Of a DNA stretch of 64,000 nt, positions 17,896-27,256 are shown piece by piece. Under the pieces are notes generated by a model. That model had not been told where the DNA came from, made no database searches, and saw only the letters and a program-made list of their open reading frames with translations. Every line of letters starts with the position of its first letter. The stretch's first letter is position 1. The stretch comes from Roseiconus lacunae (lineage in GTDB: Bacteria; Planctomycetota; Planctomycetia; Pirellulales; Pirellulaceae): the NCBI RefSeq assembly GCF_008312935.1, contig NZ_VSZO01000010.1:495879-559878 (forward strand). Direction: 5' to 3'. Position numbers and translations under genes: made by a program.

Positions 17896-19899
17896 ATGAC
17901 TATGGAATCGAAGCAAACGACCGTCGCCGATGCGGTCGCCCCACAATCGGCCGACAGTCTTCCGGCATTGACTTTTTATGAGCGACGTCTCGAAGCGGCG
18001 ACACTACGACTGGACACGTTACGGCGAAAGGACACGCAGTTTTCCAGAGCCAGGCTGATCTTGTTTACGATCGCCGCCGCCTTGATCTTACTGGGGTACT
18101 TCGGCGACGTCGGCTGGGGTGTGCTGTATGTCGGGTGGGGATTGATCGGCTGCTTTTTTGTCGTGGCGGTATTGAACGAACCGGTCAACGATGCGATGGC
18201 GGTGGAGGAACAGAACTGCGAGGTGATCCGCCGTTTAATCGCTCGATGTAAACGGCGCTGGGACGAACTTGACTGGAAAACGGCGCGAAAGCGATTGCAG
18301 ACCGTTGAGCTTGAAGAGCATCAAAAAGACGTCGCCGATGACCTGGACCTACTTGGCAAAACGTCGCTTTTTCAGTTCGTGTCGATGGCGGGCACGACGG
18401 TTGGCGTACGCACGCTTGCCGGTTGGTTGACCAGCCCGGCAAAAGCCGATGTCGCCCGGTTACGCAGTGACGCGGTGCGGCGTTTGGCCGGCAAACGTGA
18501 ACAGCGGATGCGATTTTATTCCCTGGCCAGCGATGTCGGCCGCGGGACGGGCGATCCGGACGAGTTCATCCGTTGGTCGCAGAGCGATCCGTGGTTGGAC
18601 AAACAACGGTGGATGATTCCGTGGGCGAAGGTTTCTGCCTTTTTGTCGATCATTCTGATCGCCGCTTTGGTCGCCTTCCGACTCGAATTGATCGATGCTG
18701 GGAACGCCAAGATTGCCCTCGCCTCGCTCGTTCTAATCATCGTGGTCAACATGCTAATTACGACCGTGATGCTAGGCCCCGTTCATCAGATTTTTTCAAT
18801 CGCGATGTCGAGTCGCCAAAGCGTGGACGAGTATCGAGAACTGTTTTCGGCGGCAAATTGGTTGGTCGAAGACGACCGCAAAGGTGACGATGACCGACGG
18901 CTCGAGCATCTACACCAAGTATTGCTCGACGCACCCGAACAGTCCGCACGCCAAGGCATGAAGGATCTGGGACGAGTCGCCTGGTTGGGTTCGCTTCGAA
19001 CCTCGGCATCAACGTTCTTACTGTATCTGCCACTCCAGGCGTTTGCACTCTGGGACGTACGCGTCTTTGCGAAACTGGAAGCTTGGCAAGAGAAGTATCG
19101 TGACAGTGTGCCGAGTTGGTTTGATGCGTTTGGTGAAGTCGAGGCACTGATGTCATTGGCCGCCGTTTGCGACGAAAACCCGAGCTGGGTTTTCCCAAAC
19201 TGGGTCGAATCTGCCAAAAGAGACAACGCAGCGCTGAGCTTTCGATCGGTCGGGCTGGGGCATCCGCTGCTTCCCGATGACGCCCGGGTTTGCAACGACG
19301 TCACGATCGGCCCACCGGGGAAGGTATTGCTGGTGACGGGAAGCAATATGTCAGGCAAAAGCACGATGCTGCGAAGCGCCGGACTGAACATCGCACTCGC
19401 CGGTGCCGGCTGCCCCGTCTGCGCGAGGGAATTGACGATGCCATCAATCGAGTTGTCCACTAGCATCCGTGTCCGTGACAACTTGGCCGAGGGTGTTTCC
19501 TTCTACATGGCCGAACTGAAGCGTTTGAAGGGCGTCGTCGACCGGGCCCGCCTGCTGGCAGATCAAAACGGCGTCACGTCGATGTTCTTGCTCGATGAGA
19601 TCCTACAAGGGACGAACTCGCGCGAACGACAAATCGCCGTTACACAAGTCCTGCGTCACCTACTCCAGTGCGGTGCGATCGGTGCGATCAGCACTCACGA
19701 TTTAGAACTTGCCGACGAGCCGGAGTTACAAGCGGTTTCCGAAATCGTCCACTTTCGCGAAACAATCACGCCGGATGCCGAGGGCAACGAGCAGATGACG
19801 TTTGATTATCAAATGCGATCCGGAGTCAGCCCGACGACGAACGCGCTGCGGTTGTTGGAGATCGTCGGGCTGGGATCGGCCGAAACCGAATCGAAATGA
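17896..19899 (+). CDS. Membrane-anchored MutS-like ATPase
   Basis: A 667-residue protein. Its C-terminal third is a MutS family ATPase domain: Walker A VTGSNMSGKSTMLRS (about 480-494), the conserved DNLAEGVSFYMAELKRLK, Walker B FLLDEILQGTNSRE, and STHDLELAD with the trans-acting His. The N-terminal mismatch-recognition domain of MutS1 is absent. There are two hydrophobic hairpins, one near residues 53-95 and one near 237-300, so the protein is probably membrane-bound. Relatives of this kind are usually annotated as MutS-related proteins without proven repair function. It is likely cotranscribed with the upstream membrane protein. Confidence 0.88.
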   Translation: MTMESKQTTVADAVAPQSADSLPALTFYERRLEAATLRLDTLRRKDTQFSRARLILFTIAAALILLGYFGDVGWGVLYVGWGLIGCFFVVAVLNEPVNDAMAVEEQNCEVIRRLIARCKRRWDELDWKTARKRLQTVELEEHQKDVADDLDLLGKTSLFQFVSMAGTTVGVRTLAGWLTSPAKADVARLRSDAVRRLAGKREQRMRFYSLASDVGRGTGDPDEFIRWSQSDPWLDKQRWMIPWAKVSAFLSIILIAALVAFRLELIDAGNAKIALASLVLIIVVNMLITTVMLGPVHQIFSIAMSSRQSVDEYRELFSAANWLVEDDRKGDDDRRLEHLHQVLLDAPEQSARQGMKDLGRVAWLGSLRTSASTFLLYLPLQAFALWDVRVFAKLEAWQEKYRDSVPSWFDAFGEVEALMSLAAVCDENPSWVFPNWVESAKRDNAALSFRSVGLGHPLLPDDARVCNDVTIGPPGKVLLVTGSNMSGKSTMLRSAGLNIALAGAGCPVCARELTMPSIELSTSIRVRDNLAEGVSFYMAELKRLKGVVDRARLLADQNGVTSMFLLDEILQGTNSRERQIAVTQVLRHLLQCGAIGAISTHDLELADEPELQAVSEIVHFRETITPDAEGNEQMTFDYQMRSGVSPTTNALRLLEIVGLGSAETESK

Positions 19900-19984
19900 C
19901 GAATCACATCAGTCGCACGCGCCAGCGTCGGGCACCAATCGTCAAGCCAACCAACGACCAAGTCCACGGCTAAAGTTTCGTCAA

Positions 19985-20068
19985 CATCTGAAATCTGGAT
20001 TAGCCGAATGGCGTTCGCCACGGTTTCTGTGCAATCACCAGGGCCAACGCCCATCGCCCGCCGATCAG
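19985..20068 (+). repeat. Dispersed degenerate intergenic repeat, copy D
   Basis: In the spacer between convergent genes the sequence reads GATTAGCCGAATGGCGTTCG, then CCACGGTTTCTGTGCAATCACC, then GGGCCAACGCC and CCGATCAG. It shares all blocks with copy A and the first blocks with copies B, C and E. Confidence 0.6.
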
Positions 20069-21495
20069 CTTGGCTCGTATTCAAAATAAGACTTCGATTT
20101 GATGACTTCGGCGACCGCCGGTGGGACCATCGACTGCCAGGTTTCGTCACCGTTCCTGATGCGTTTGAGTACGTCGCGTGAAAAGATCCCAAGGCTGTTG
20201 GGATCATAGTTATCGAGTGCGACGATATCACCTCGGTCTCGCAAGTAGTTATAGAGTTGCTGAATCTCAGGTTTGATTTCCAGGTTATCGCTCGTCTCCA
20301 ATTCGCCGGTTTGCTGGTTTTGAAGCGGGTAGCAAAAGACCTTCAAGTCATTCTTGAACAACCGACCGAACGATTCCAAGACCCCACCTTGAAGGCCCGT
20401 GTAATACTGTTCGTCGAACAGGTCTTTCATACTTGCGGCGCCCATCACGATCGCAATCGATTCCTTGGTCAGTCCGTTCAAGTATGCCGCTAATCGGTAG
20501 TACTGAAAATAGTCGGAAATCAACACGGGCATTCCGCAAGCCGCGATCACATCGGCTCGGGCAAGGAAATCACGTAAGTCAATTTGGCCCTCCGCCTTGA
20601 GATTATTCATGGTAATTTCCATCACCGGTGCGATCTCTTTGCCTTTGACGTTCGGTTGGGCGGAAAACTTTTCGTTTGCACTGCGAAGCATGTCAAGATT
20701 GACGTTGCAAACAGGACGAAAACTGCCACGTTCGACCAAAATCGCTTTGCGATAAAAATATTCCGATGGCTGAAGCACTTCGCCGTTGGCGGCAAACATT
20801 GCCGCACCGCTCAGTCCAAGTTCGACCAGCTTTAGACTCATCAATCGATTGTCGACATGTCGAAATCCAATTCCCGAGAATTCGATCATGTCGATTTCGA
20901 TCCGCGATGTCGTCAAGCCATCAAGCAGTGAATCGACCAGCAACTCCGGTTCATGGTTCAGCATCGTCGCCCCATAAACCAGATTAACGCCAACGATGCC
21001 CAACGCTTCTTGTTGGAGCGCGGCATCATCATCAAGCATTCGGACATGGATGATGATCTGGCTATCGTCGTCGCGTGGGTGGGCTTGGAATTTGATCCCC
21101 ATCCAACCATGACAATGATTGGTCCCGTGGTAATTTCGGGCCGAAACGGTATCGGCAAACGCAAAGAAAGCCGTCGTATCACCACGCGATTCACGCAATC
21201 GATCGATATTCAGCTTGTGCTCATAATCCAACATCGATTCCAAGCGTTCGCGGCACACATAGCGTGACGCTCGACCATAAATCGCGTCGCTTACCTTCAT
21301 ATCGTAGGCCGACATGCTCTTGGCGATCGTCCCCGAAGCACCGCCGACACGGAAGAACCAACGCACGACTTCTTGTCCGGCGCCAATTTCAGCAAACGTC
21401 CCGTAACGACGCTGATCCAAGTTCACCTCGAGCGCCTTCTGACGCGTGCTCAAGGATTCGACGGTTGGGTGCTGACCTCGGAGTCTCATTTGCAT
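20065..21495 (-). CDS. Widespread conserved protein of unknown function
   Basis: A 476-residue soluble protein with no signal peptide. It contains the block RRYGTFAEIGAGQEVVRWFF, then SGTIAKSMSAYDMKVSDAIYG, FFAFADTVSARNYHG, HGWMGIKFQ, IHVRMLD and GVNLVYGA. This order is shared with a family I recall from Bacteroidetes and other phyla, where entries are often labelled TonB-dependent receptor or nicotinate-nucleotide adenylyltransferase. Neither label fits: there is no beta-barrel or plug signature, no export signal and no HxGH nucleotidyl-transferase motif at the N-terminus. It should be treated as a conserved cytoplasmic protein of unknown function. Confidence 0.85.
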   Translation of the reverse strand: MQMRLRGQHPTVESLSTRQKALEVNLDQRRYGTFAEIGAGQEVVRWFFRVGGASGTIAKSMSAYDMKVSDAIYGRASRYVCRERLESMLDYEHKLNIDRLRESRGDTTAFFAFADTVSARNYHGTNHCHGWMGIKFQAHPRDDDSQIIIHVRMLDDDAALQQEALGIVGVNLVYGATMLNHEPELLVDSLLDGLTTSRIEIDMIEFSGIGFRHVDNRLMSLKLVELGLSGAAMFAANGEVLQPSEYFYRKAILVERGSFRPVCNVNLDMLRSANEKFSAQPNVKGKEIAPVMEITMNNLKAEGQIDLRDFLARADVIAACGMPVLISDYFQYYRLAAYLNGLTKESIAIVMGAASMKDLFDEQYYTGLQGGVLESFGRLFKNDLKVFCYPLQNQQTGELETSDNLEIKPEIQQLYNYLRDRGDIVALDNYDPNSLGIFSRDVLKRIRNGDETWQSMVPPAVAEVIKSKSYFEYEPS

Positions 21496-21638
21496 GACAA
21501 AAAACTTGGGGAACGAAGAGTCGAAATGGCTACCGGTGAGACGAATCTACACGATTCAACTGAACCGATTGAAACACTGGCCGGTGCGGCGTCCTGGGTG
21601 CCGTTAACGGTGAGTTGTGGCAAGAACCAAGGGCGATG

Positions 21639-23372
21639 CTACGCTGACTCACGCCGTCGCCAGGACGCCGCCAAGATCGCCAGCCCGGCACAAATCCGCG
21701 CCGGCCAGTCACCGATCAATACGACCAGGCTGGTCCGGTCGTCGATTTGTGGATTCGCCAGGACATGCCCTTCGCTGCCTCGCGGCAATTCTTCGACCAC
21801 CTGCCCGGTACTATCGATCCAAACTGTCGGCCCGTTGTTTGCCGAAGAGAGAATTGGGCGACGACACGCGACGGCGAGTAATTGGGCACATCGCTTGTGG
21901 TGTTCGATCACGCTGGAATCGTCGAACCATCCATCATTCGTTACCGTGACGATAGAATCTGGCAACGGTTGGTGCTGGTTTCGAAGCTCGCGGAAGTGGT
22001 TGATCGAGACTCGTTCAACGGCGGTTTCGATACAGATATTGGCATTGAGCGTTAAATCGTTGACACGGAAAACCTTGGGACCGTCGCCGCGGTCGATGCC
22101 CATTCCGGGCGGCACAAACTCGCGAACCCAGGGAATCGACTTCACCAGTGGAATGTATTCACCGAACATCACCAGATGCATCTTTCCGTACCACTGGTCG
22201 ACTTGGGCGTCCGGCGTCAAATGAACTAAGCCACTATAACCACGTGGTGTGCCGCTGTAATCGAGCACTGCGTTTCCGCCGATCAGATGTGGCGGTGACC
22301 GGGTTGGTCCGTTAGCTTCGGCGAGCAATCGTAAAACGTTGGCGGCACGAAAGAGATAACGTTGACGTTGCTGTTGCAGCCACGCGGTGACCTCGGACAT
22401 CGGAACGCCATGCAACCGGGCTTGCTCGGCATTGCCATCACCAATCACCCAGGGCAGTGATCCGGTCATCATTGATTCGGGCCAAACGATTGCATCGATC
22501 GCGTCTTCGGTCGCTTGCGTCGCTCGAATGGATTGCTGCAAGTAACCCTGAAAAATCTCCAGTTCTCGTTCTTTCGTTTGGACGTACTCAATCGGTTCAT
22601 TCCGGCCGATCAATGCGATCACGGTATCGCTTGACCGGGTCGGTTGATTGAGTCGATAACGCCCGTAACCGATTGTCGATAGAACGACGGTCACCGCCAA
22701 AACCCAAGCAACGATCAGCTGCCGATGTTCGGCCGATTGGTGATCCGTCTGCTGAGGCGTTGTTCGTTGACGATTCCAGGTGATCGTTTGAAAAACGGCG
22801 GCGTTGACGATTACAATCATGAACGACACGGCATACGTTCCGGCCAAGTCGGCTATTTGGATCAGCTCGGGGACATTCGCTAAACTATGCCCGAGCATCA
22901 ACACGGAAATCCCCGTTAAGAAATAGTTCCGCAGGCACTCCAGGCCCACCCAAAGCACCGGCGCGGCGATCCACACCGGACATCGCCACCGGTCGCTTCT
23001 CCGCACCAAGATGACAAACAGGACGCTGTAACTGGCGAGGTAAGCCGAAAGGACTACCCAACACGGGTAGAGCAGCGGGTTGGCATGCCGCAATCCTTGA
23101 AGTGAGCCCGCCCAATAAGCAGTCGCGACGAAAAACAATGCCAGCAGATGGCGTCGGGTGAGCAGCGCTGCCTTGGCAAACATCAACAATGGCACCACCG
23201 CGACGAACACTAACGGCCAGACCGCCAGTGGCGGTTGGGCTAACCAACGTAACAGCATCGCGGCAACGATTGTGCCCCACGCAAGTCGGCCGATCCGCGA
23301 AATGCTGCGATCTTCGGTCGTCTTTTCGTTCGTACCCACGGCTGATTCGCTTTTATGAGGCAAGTTGGTCAA
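21639..23372 (-). CDS. lnt: Apolipoprotein N-acyltransferase
   Basis: A 577-residue protein: about 8 N-terminal membrane segments, including the WPLVFVAVVPLLMF region typical of Lnt, then a periplasmic nitrilase (CN-hydrolase) domain. The likely triad is Glu in IVWPESMM, Lys in YGKMHLVMFGEYIP and Cys in ANICIETAVE; the TNDGWFDDSS motif also matches Lnt. Lnt adds the third acyl chain to the N-terminal Cys of lipoproteins, which agrees with lipobox-bearing proteins such as the product of 8644-9321. It is somewhat longer than E. coli Lnt. It stands alone on its strand. Confidence 0.9.
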   Translation of the reverse strand: MTNLPHKSESAVGTNEKTTEDRSISRIGRLAWGTIVAAMLLRWLAQPPLAVWPLVFVAVVPLLMFAKAALLTRRHLLALFFVATAYWAGSLQGLRHANPLLYPCWVVLSAYLASYSVLFVILVRRSDRWRCPVWIAAPVLWVGLECLRNYFLTGISVLMLGHSLANVPELIQIADLAGTYAVSFMIVIVNAAVFQTITWNRQRTTPQQTDHQSAEHRQLIVAWVLAVTVVLSTIGYGRYRLNQPTRSSDTVIALIGRNEPIEYVQTKERELEIFQGYLQQSIRATQATEDAIDAIVWPESMMTGSLPWVIGDGNAEQARLHGVPMSEVTAWLQQQRQRYLFRAANVLRLLAEANGPTRSPPHLIGGNAVLDYSGTPRGYSGLVHLTPDAQVDQWYGKMHLVMFGEYIPLVKSIPWVREFVPPGMGIDRGDGPKVFRVNDLTLNANICIETAVERVSINHFRELRNQHQPLPDSIVTVTNDGWFDDSSVIEHHKRCAQLLAVACRRPILSSANNGPTVWIDSTGQVVEELPRGSEGHVLANPQIDDRTSLVVLIGDWPARICAGLAILAASWRRRESA

Positions 23373-23569
23373 ACTAGAACGCTATTCCAATGCGCGAATC
23401 CTAGAAAATCGTGCTTCCATCCGCTATGCCGGTCAGAGCGTCAGCGGCATTGACTGCGACGACTGCACTGGCGTACCGGTTCGGCCCATCTTTCAGATCA
23501 ACCACATGGCGTCGGTGAAAAGTCTTAAAACACCACCCCGTCCCTCGCACGAATGTTGAGATAGATTTC

Positions 23570-24490
23570 GTGAAATTTAACCCAATGCTGTTTTCCTGCC
23601 CGATTCTGCTTGCAGGAACTCTGCTTGTTTGCATGCCGATCGTTGCCCCAGCCCAGGACGCAGAACAAACCACCGTTGCGGACATCACGGCAGCAGACAA
23701 GACCGACGACTCCGACTCGCAAGATCCGGTTCAACCCGCAGAAGAGCCGCCGGCAATTGACGACAAGACCGTCGAAGCGATCGACGCCTTGCTCGATCGG
23801 CTTCGGCAAGCTAAATCGACGCGAACGACGATCAAGGTTGCCGAGGAAACGATTATCGAAGGGGCGGTGATCGGATCCAAAGAATCGAGCTACCAAATCG
23901 CCTCGACGGCCCCCAACCAGTTCACCGTCTACTACAAAAGCGAACAACAACGGACGCGGATTTACAACAACGAAACGACCGCGACGATCGCGATTACGCC
24001 GTCCGCGTTCACTTCGCTTGAACAGCCCCTAAAGATGCAGCACGCTGTGTTCGAGCTACCGTTTCCGATGGGGCCCTACCCCGAACCGGTGCTCGCACTC
24101 AGCCTCGCCGGTGTCGATCCGTCACTGTCGCTCTTAAGCGGGATGAAGTCGGTCGAAATTGCCGATCGGAAACCCTTTCGCGGCAAGACGGCCGCTATTC
24201 ATTTCGTCGGGGTCCAAGACGACGACGTTCGATGGGACCTTTGGATCACCCAGCGAGAACCGATCCGACCGCTTCGGTTACGCGTCAATCTGACAGAGAT
24301 GCTGCGACAGAACGGAAGTTTGGACCTGCCCGACGACTATCAATTTGTCCTTCGGTTCGATTTCGACATGTGGAAAGTCGATAACGAAAACTCGAGCGGC
24401 TTGTTCGAGTACGCGAAAATCAAGGACGCTACGGAGTACAAGACCCTGCAAGAGTATTTCGACGCAACGAAATCGCCTCGCAGCGAATAG
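23570..24490 (+). CDS. Secreted protein, DUF2092-like
   Basis: A 306-residue protein with a signal peptide (MKFNPMLF... ending near VAPAQDA), an acidic Thr/Asp-rich linker, then a soluble domain starting KTVEAIDALLDRLRQAKSTRTTIKVAEE. The layout (helix, then extended strands with YQIASTAPNQFTVYYK and DDVRWDLWITQREPIRPLRLRV) resembles DUF2092, a periplasmic LolA/LppX-like fold proposed to bind lipids. The assignment is by pattern only. It may be an envelope lipid-handling protein, but this is inference. Confidence 0.72.
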   Translation: MKFNPMLFSCPILLAGTLLVCMPIVAPAQDAEQTTVADITAADKTDDSDSQDPVQPAEEPPAIDDKTVEAIDALLDRLRQAKSTRTTIKVAEETIIEGAVIGSKESSYQIASTAPNQFTVYYKSEQQRTRIYNNETTATIAITPSAFTSLEQPLKMQHAVFELPFPMGPYPEPVLALSLAGVDPSLSLLSGMKSVEIADRKPFRGKTAAIHFVGVQDDDVRWDLWITQREPIRPLRLRVNLTEMLRQNGSLDLPDDYQFVLRFDFDMWKVDNENSSGLFEYAKIKDATEYKTLQEYFDATKSPRSE

Positions 24491-24590
24491 CACTGAAACG
24501 CGTCAGCGAGTCACACTGAAACGCGTCAGCGAGGAGTCGATCACGAAATTTTCGTGACGAGCCGAAACGTTCTCGCTGACACGTGAAGCC
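24491..24590. repeat. Tandem 20-bp repeats with nested inverted repeats between convergent genes
   Basis: CACTGAAACGCGTCAGCGAG occurs exactly twice (24491-24510 and 24514-24533). A 17-nt palindrome (TCACGAAA-T-TTTCGTGA) follows at about 24540-24556, and the inverted arm CTCGCTGAC (about 24572-24580) can pair with GTCAGCGAG in either repeat. It fills the gap between the stops of the DUF2092-like gene and glgC and could act as a two-way transcription stop, although no long T-run is present. Confidence 0.65.
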
Positions 24591-24620
24591 ACCAAACGAG
24601 GTCAACTTGCATCCGAGACG

Positions 24621-25910
24621 CTAGAACTTGAAGTTATTCGGGATCGAACCGTTTTTGATCACGATCGAAACACCGTCACGAACTTGCAAGTCCTCGTCTT
24701 CGCCAAAGCTGTCGTGACCTTGCTCGTTGACGATGGTCACGTTCGTTCCGACGCGGCTGTTTTTATCAAGGATCGCGCCCTTGATCGTGCTACCGGCACC
24801 GATCCCTGTCGGCACTTCGGCGGCATTGGGGTCACGATCGTCTTCGACGTAGTCGGCCCCCATGACGACGGTGTCTTTGATCGTCACGTTGTCACCGATG
24901 ACGGTTCGCAACCCGATCACGCTATTTTCGATCGTGACGTTGCTACCGATGTGGCAACCATCGGCGATCAAGCTACCACGGATGTTGACGTTGTCGCCCA
25001 TCACGGTAGGCGGCAAGAATCTTGGACGGCTATAAATCGGTGCGTCGGCACGGCCGAGTTGGAACGGTGGTGCTTCACTCGCCAGCGACAAGTTCGCTTC
25101 GTAAAACGCCCGGATCGTTCCGATGTCTTCCCAGTATCCGTCGAAGAGGTGGACGTTGACTTTGCGGGAATCGATTGCCCCCGGAAAAACCTCTTTGCCG
25201 AAGTCCTCATGCGTGTTGCCTTCGAGAAGATCGACCATGACGTCTTTGTTGAAGATGTAAAGGCCCATGCTGGCCAGGCAGTCGCGTCCATTACTGGGGA
25301 TGCCACGTGCATCGATCCAAGACGGGTCCATACGGACTTTGGCGATGTCTTCTTCGGTTTGGGGCTTTTCGACAAAGCCGGTGACACGTCCGTCGTCATT
25401 GAGTTGCATGATGCCCAGCGACCTGGCGTCTTTACGATCGACCGGGATGCCGGCGATGGTCGCGTCGGCACCGGAGTCGATGTGTGTTTGCATCATGTCA
25501 CGGAAATCCATCCGGTACAGTTGGTCACCCGAGAGGATCAAGACGTACTTGATGTCAGGCTGATCGATGTAACGAAGGTTTTTACGAACCGCGTCGGCGG
25601 TGCCTTGGTACCAATCGGTGCCCTCGTCAACGGTTTGCTGGGCGGCCAACAACTCGACAAAGCCGCCGGTGAAGTGATCGAAACGATAGGTTTGCCGCAA
25701 GTGGCGGTGCAAGCTGACCGAAAGGAACTGCGTCAAAACGAACACGCGGCGAAGTCCGCTATTGATGCAATTTGAAATCGGGATGTCGATCAAACGATAC
25801 TTACCGGCCAACGGGACGGCCGGTTTCGCACGAATCTTGGTCAACGGGAAGAGACGCGTTCCACGACCGCCGCCAAGAATCAGTGCGATCGTGTTGTGTG
25901 AAAGATCCAT
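24621..25910 (-). CDS. glgC: Glucose-1-phosphate adenylyltransferase
   Basis: A 429-residue full-length ADP-glucose pyrophosphorylase. The nucleotide-binding start ALILGGGRGTRLFPLTKIRAKPAVPLAGKYR, the IDIPISNCINSG motif, the WYQGTADAVRKN substrate motif, the VEKP motif and a C-terminal left-handed beta-helix with hexapeptide-like repeats (about 300-400) are all present. It makes ADP-glucose for glycogen synthesis and is normally under allosteric control. No other glg gene is adjacent. Confidence 0.95.
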   Translation of the reverse strand: MDLSHNTIALILGGGRGTRLFPLTKIRAKPAVPLAGKYRLIDIPISNCINSGLRRVFVLTQFLSVSLHRHLRQTYRFDHFTGGFVELLAAQQTVDEGTDWYQGTADAVRKNLRYIDQPDIKYVLILSGDQLYRMDFRDMMQTHIDSGADATIAGIPVDRKDARSLGIMQLNDDGRVTGFVEKPQTEEDIAKVRMDPSWIDARGIPSNGRDCLASMGLYIFNKDVMVDLLEGNTHEDFGKEVFPGAIDSRKVNVHLFDGYWEDIGTIRAFYEANLSLASEAPPFQLGRADAPIYSRPRFLPPTVMGDNVNIRGSLIADGCHIGSNVTIENSVIGLRTVIGDNVTIKDTVVMGADYVEDDRDPNAAEVPTGIGAGSTIKGAILDKNSRVGTNVTIVNEQGHDSFGEDEDLQVRDGVSIVIKNGSIPNNFKF

Positions 25911-25987
25911 GGTGTCTGAGATTTCCTAGAGAATGGTCAAGAGAAGCCTGTCGTTGGCCACCAGCGATTTGGCTGCCAAAAGTTTGG

Positions 25988-26965
25988 CTACCAATATTTT
26001 TCAAACCGAATTCGCCCCGGCCCTGATTCATGATCGTGGTCGGCGGGCAGGAATCCGGCAGATTCCAATAACGGAAGCAACCCCGGAGTCGCCGGCGGGT
26101 CACCCCCGGGTGGCACATAACCGATCATGTCCGGGTTGCCGCATAAATACACGTGCGTGTTTTCGGGGCTTAACGGGTCGTCGGCGGCTTCGGCAAGTTT
26201 GCCGCTGGTGAACAAGTCTTGCAAGTATTGCTTTCCAACATACCCGGGCATCGACGGGTCGATGTTGATCGGCTCACGAGTGGTGCAAGGCAAATACCGA
26301 TAATTCGAAAAATGGTTCATCAGCAACAAGTGCCGTGGATAGTATCCAAGATCACCGAGGTACCGAACGCAGCACGCGTTGACGATGCGCCCCCGATGTC
26401 CCGCGGCCAGTAACGAGGCGGTCATCGCGTTGTGGGGAGCTTCGCCCGTTCCCGTTCCCAACATCAAAATGGTTGCATCGGGATCGACCTCGCCGACGAC
26501 GTACTTGCCGACGATTTTTTTGCCGACTTCGACACGGTCACCGGCCTGTAATTCGAACAGACGCGGCGTTAACGCCGGAGGTGGCTGGTCGGGTGACGAC
26601 GAAGCGCGGACCAAGGTGATATAGAATTCCAGATAATCGAGCGAATCGATGGACGCGACTTGCCCGTCATCATCAAGCAGCGGGCAGGAGATCGAGTATG
26701 CCCGACGGATCAGCTTGTGACGTTTCTTCTCCGGCACGTTTTCGACTTGGGTCCCCGACAATCGAGGTTCCCAGTATCCCAGCCCCAACGTCACGTATTG
26801 CCCGGCGATAAACGCGGGCACGCCATTGTCCGGTCGGATGCGGAATCTCGCCAAGTTCTCGTGACAGTCGATCCTCTCGATCACGGTCGCGTTGTAGAAC
26901 TTTTCCCGCAACGATTGGAATTCAGAATCCGTTTGGCTCATTTGGGGGCTGTCCGAACTGAGCAC
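25988..26965 (-). CDS. Ferredoxin--NADP reductase
   Basis: A 325-residue FAD/NAD(P)-binding oxidoreductase. The FAD-binding motif RRAYSISCP, the pyrophosphate loop GTGTGEAPHNAM and the NADP-binding end ENTHVYLCGNPDMIG are visible. It is longer than E. coli Fpr because of inserts in the FAD domain (LLDDDGQVASID; SSSPDQPPP) and a Pro-rich tail. It likely moves electrons between NADPH and ferredoxin or flavodoxin in the cytoplasm. It lies 77 nt upstream of glgC on the same strand; cotranscription is possible. Confidence 0.9.
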   Translation of the reverse strand: MLSSDSPQMSQTDSEFQSLREKFYNATVIERIDCHENLARFRIRPDNGVPAFIAGQYVTLGLGYWEPRLSGTQVENVPEKKRHKLIRRAYSISCPLLDDDGQVASIDSLDYLEFYITLVRASSSPDQPPPALTPRLFELQAGDRVEVGKKIVGKYVVGEVDPDATILMLGTGTGEAPHNAMTASLLAAGHRGRIVNACCVRYLGDLGYYPRHLLLMNHFSNYRYLPCTTREPINIDPSMPGYVGKQYLQDLFTSGKLAEAADDPLSPENTHVYLCGNPDMIGYVPPGGDPPATPGLLPLLESAGFLPADHDHESGPGRIRFEKYW

Positions 26966-27256
26966 AACATTCTCCGATCAGGCGTGAAAACGAGTTCGCC
27001 GACGAAAACGCCCCGAACCGATGCGCGTTCGCCGCGACGCGTCTACTATTCATCGGGGTCACGACGCGACGACGACACCCATCATGCGATTAAAAGGCCG
27101 AAAAGTCAGCTTTCGTTGAGCGGAACGTCAACTTCCCTCAAAAAAAGCGGCAGTAATCTTCGCCTTCACGCAATATACTGGAGTCCGGCGCGTCTCGTCG
27201 TGAACTGCCGATCCGCCGCCGAATAATTCCCTAGAACTTCGTCATCCGAAATCGAC

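Noticed and set aside
24684..25775. 363-residue plus-strand open frame antisense to glgC
   Set aside because: Shadow of a strongly conserved gene on the other strand; its translation has no recognisable domain and mirrors the codon pattern of glgC.
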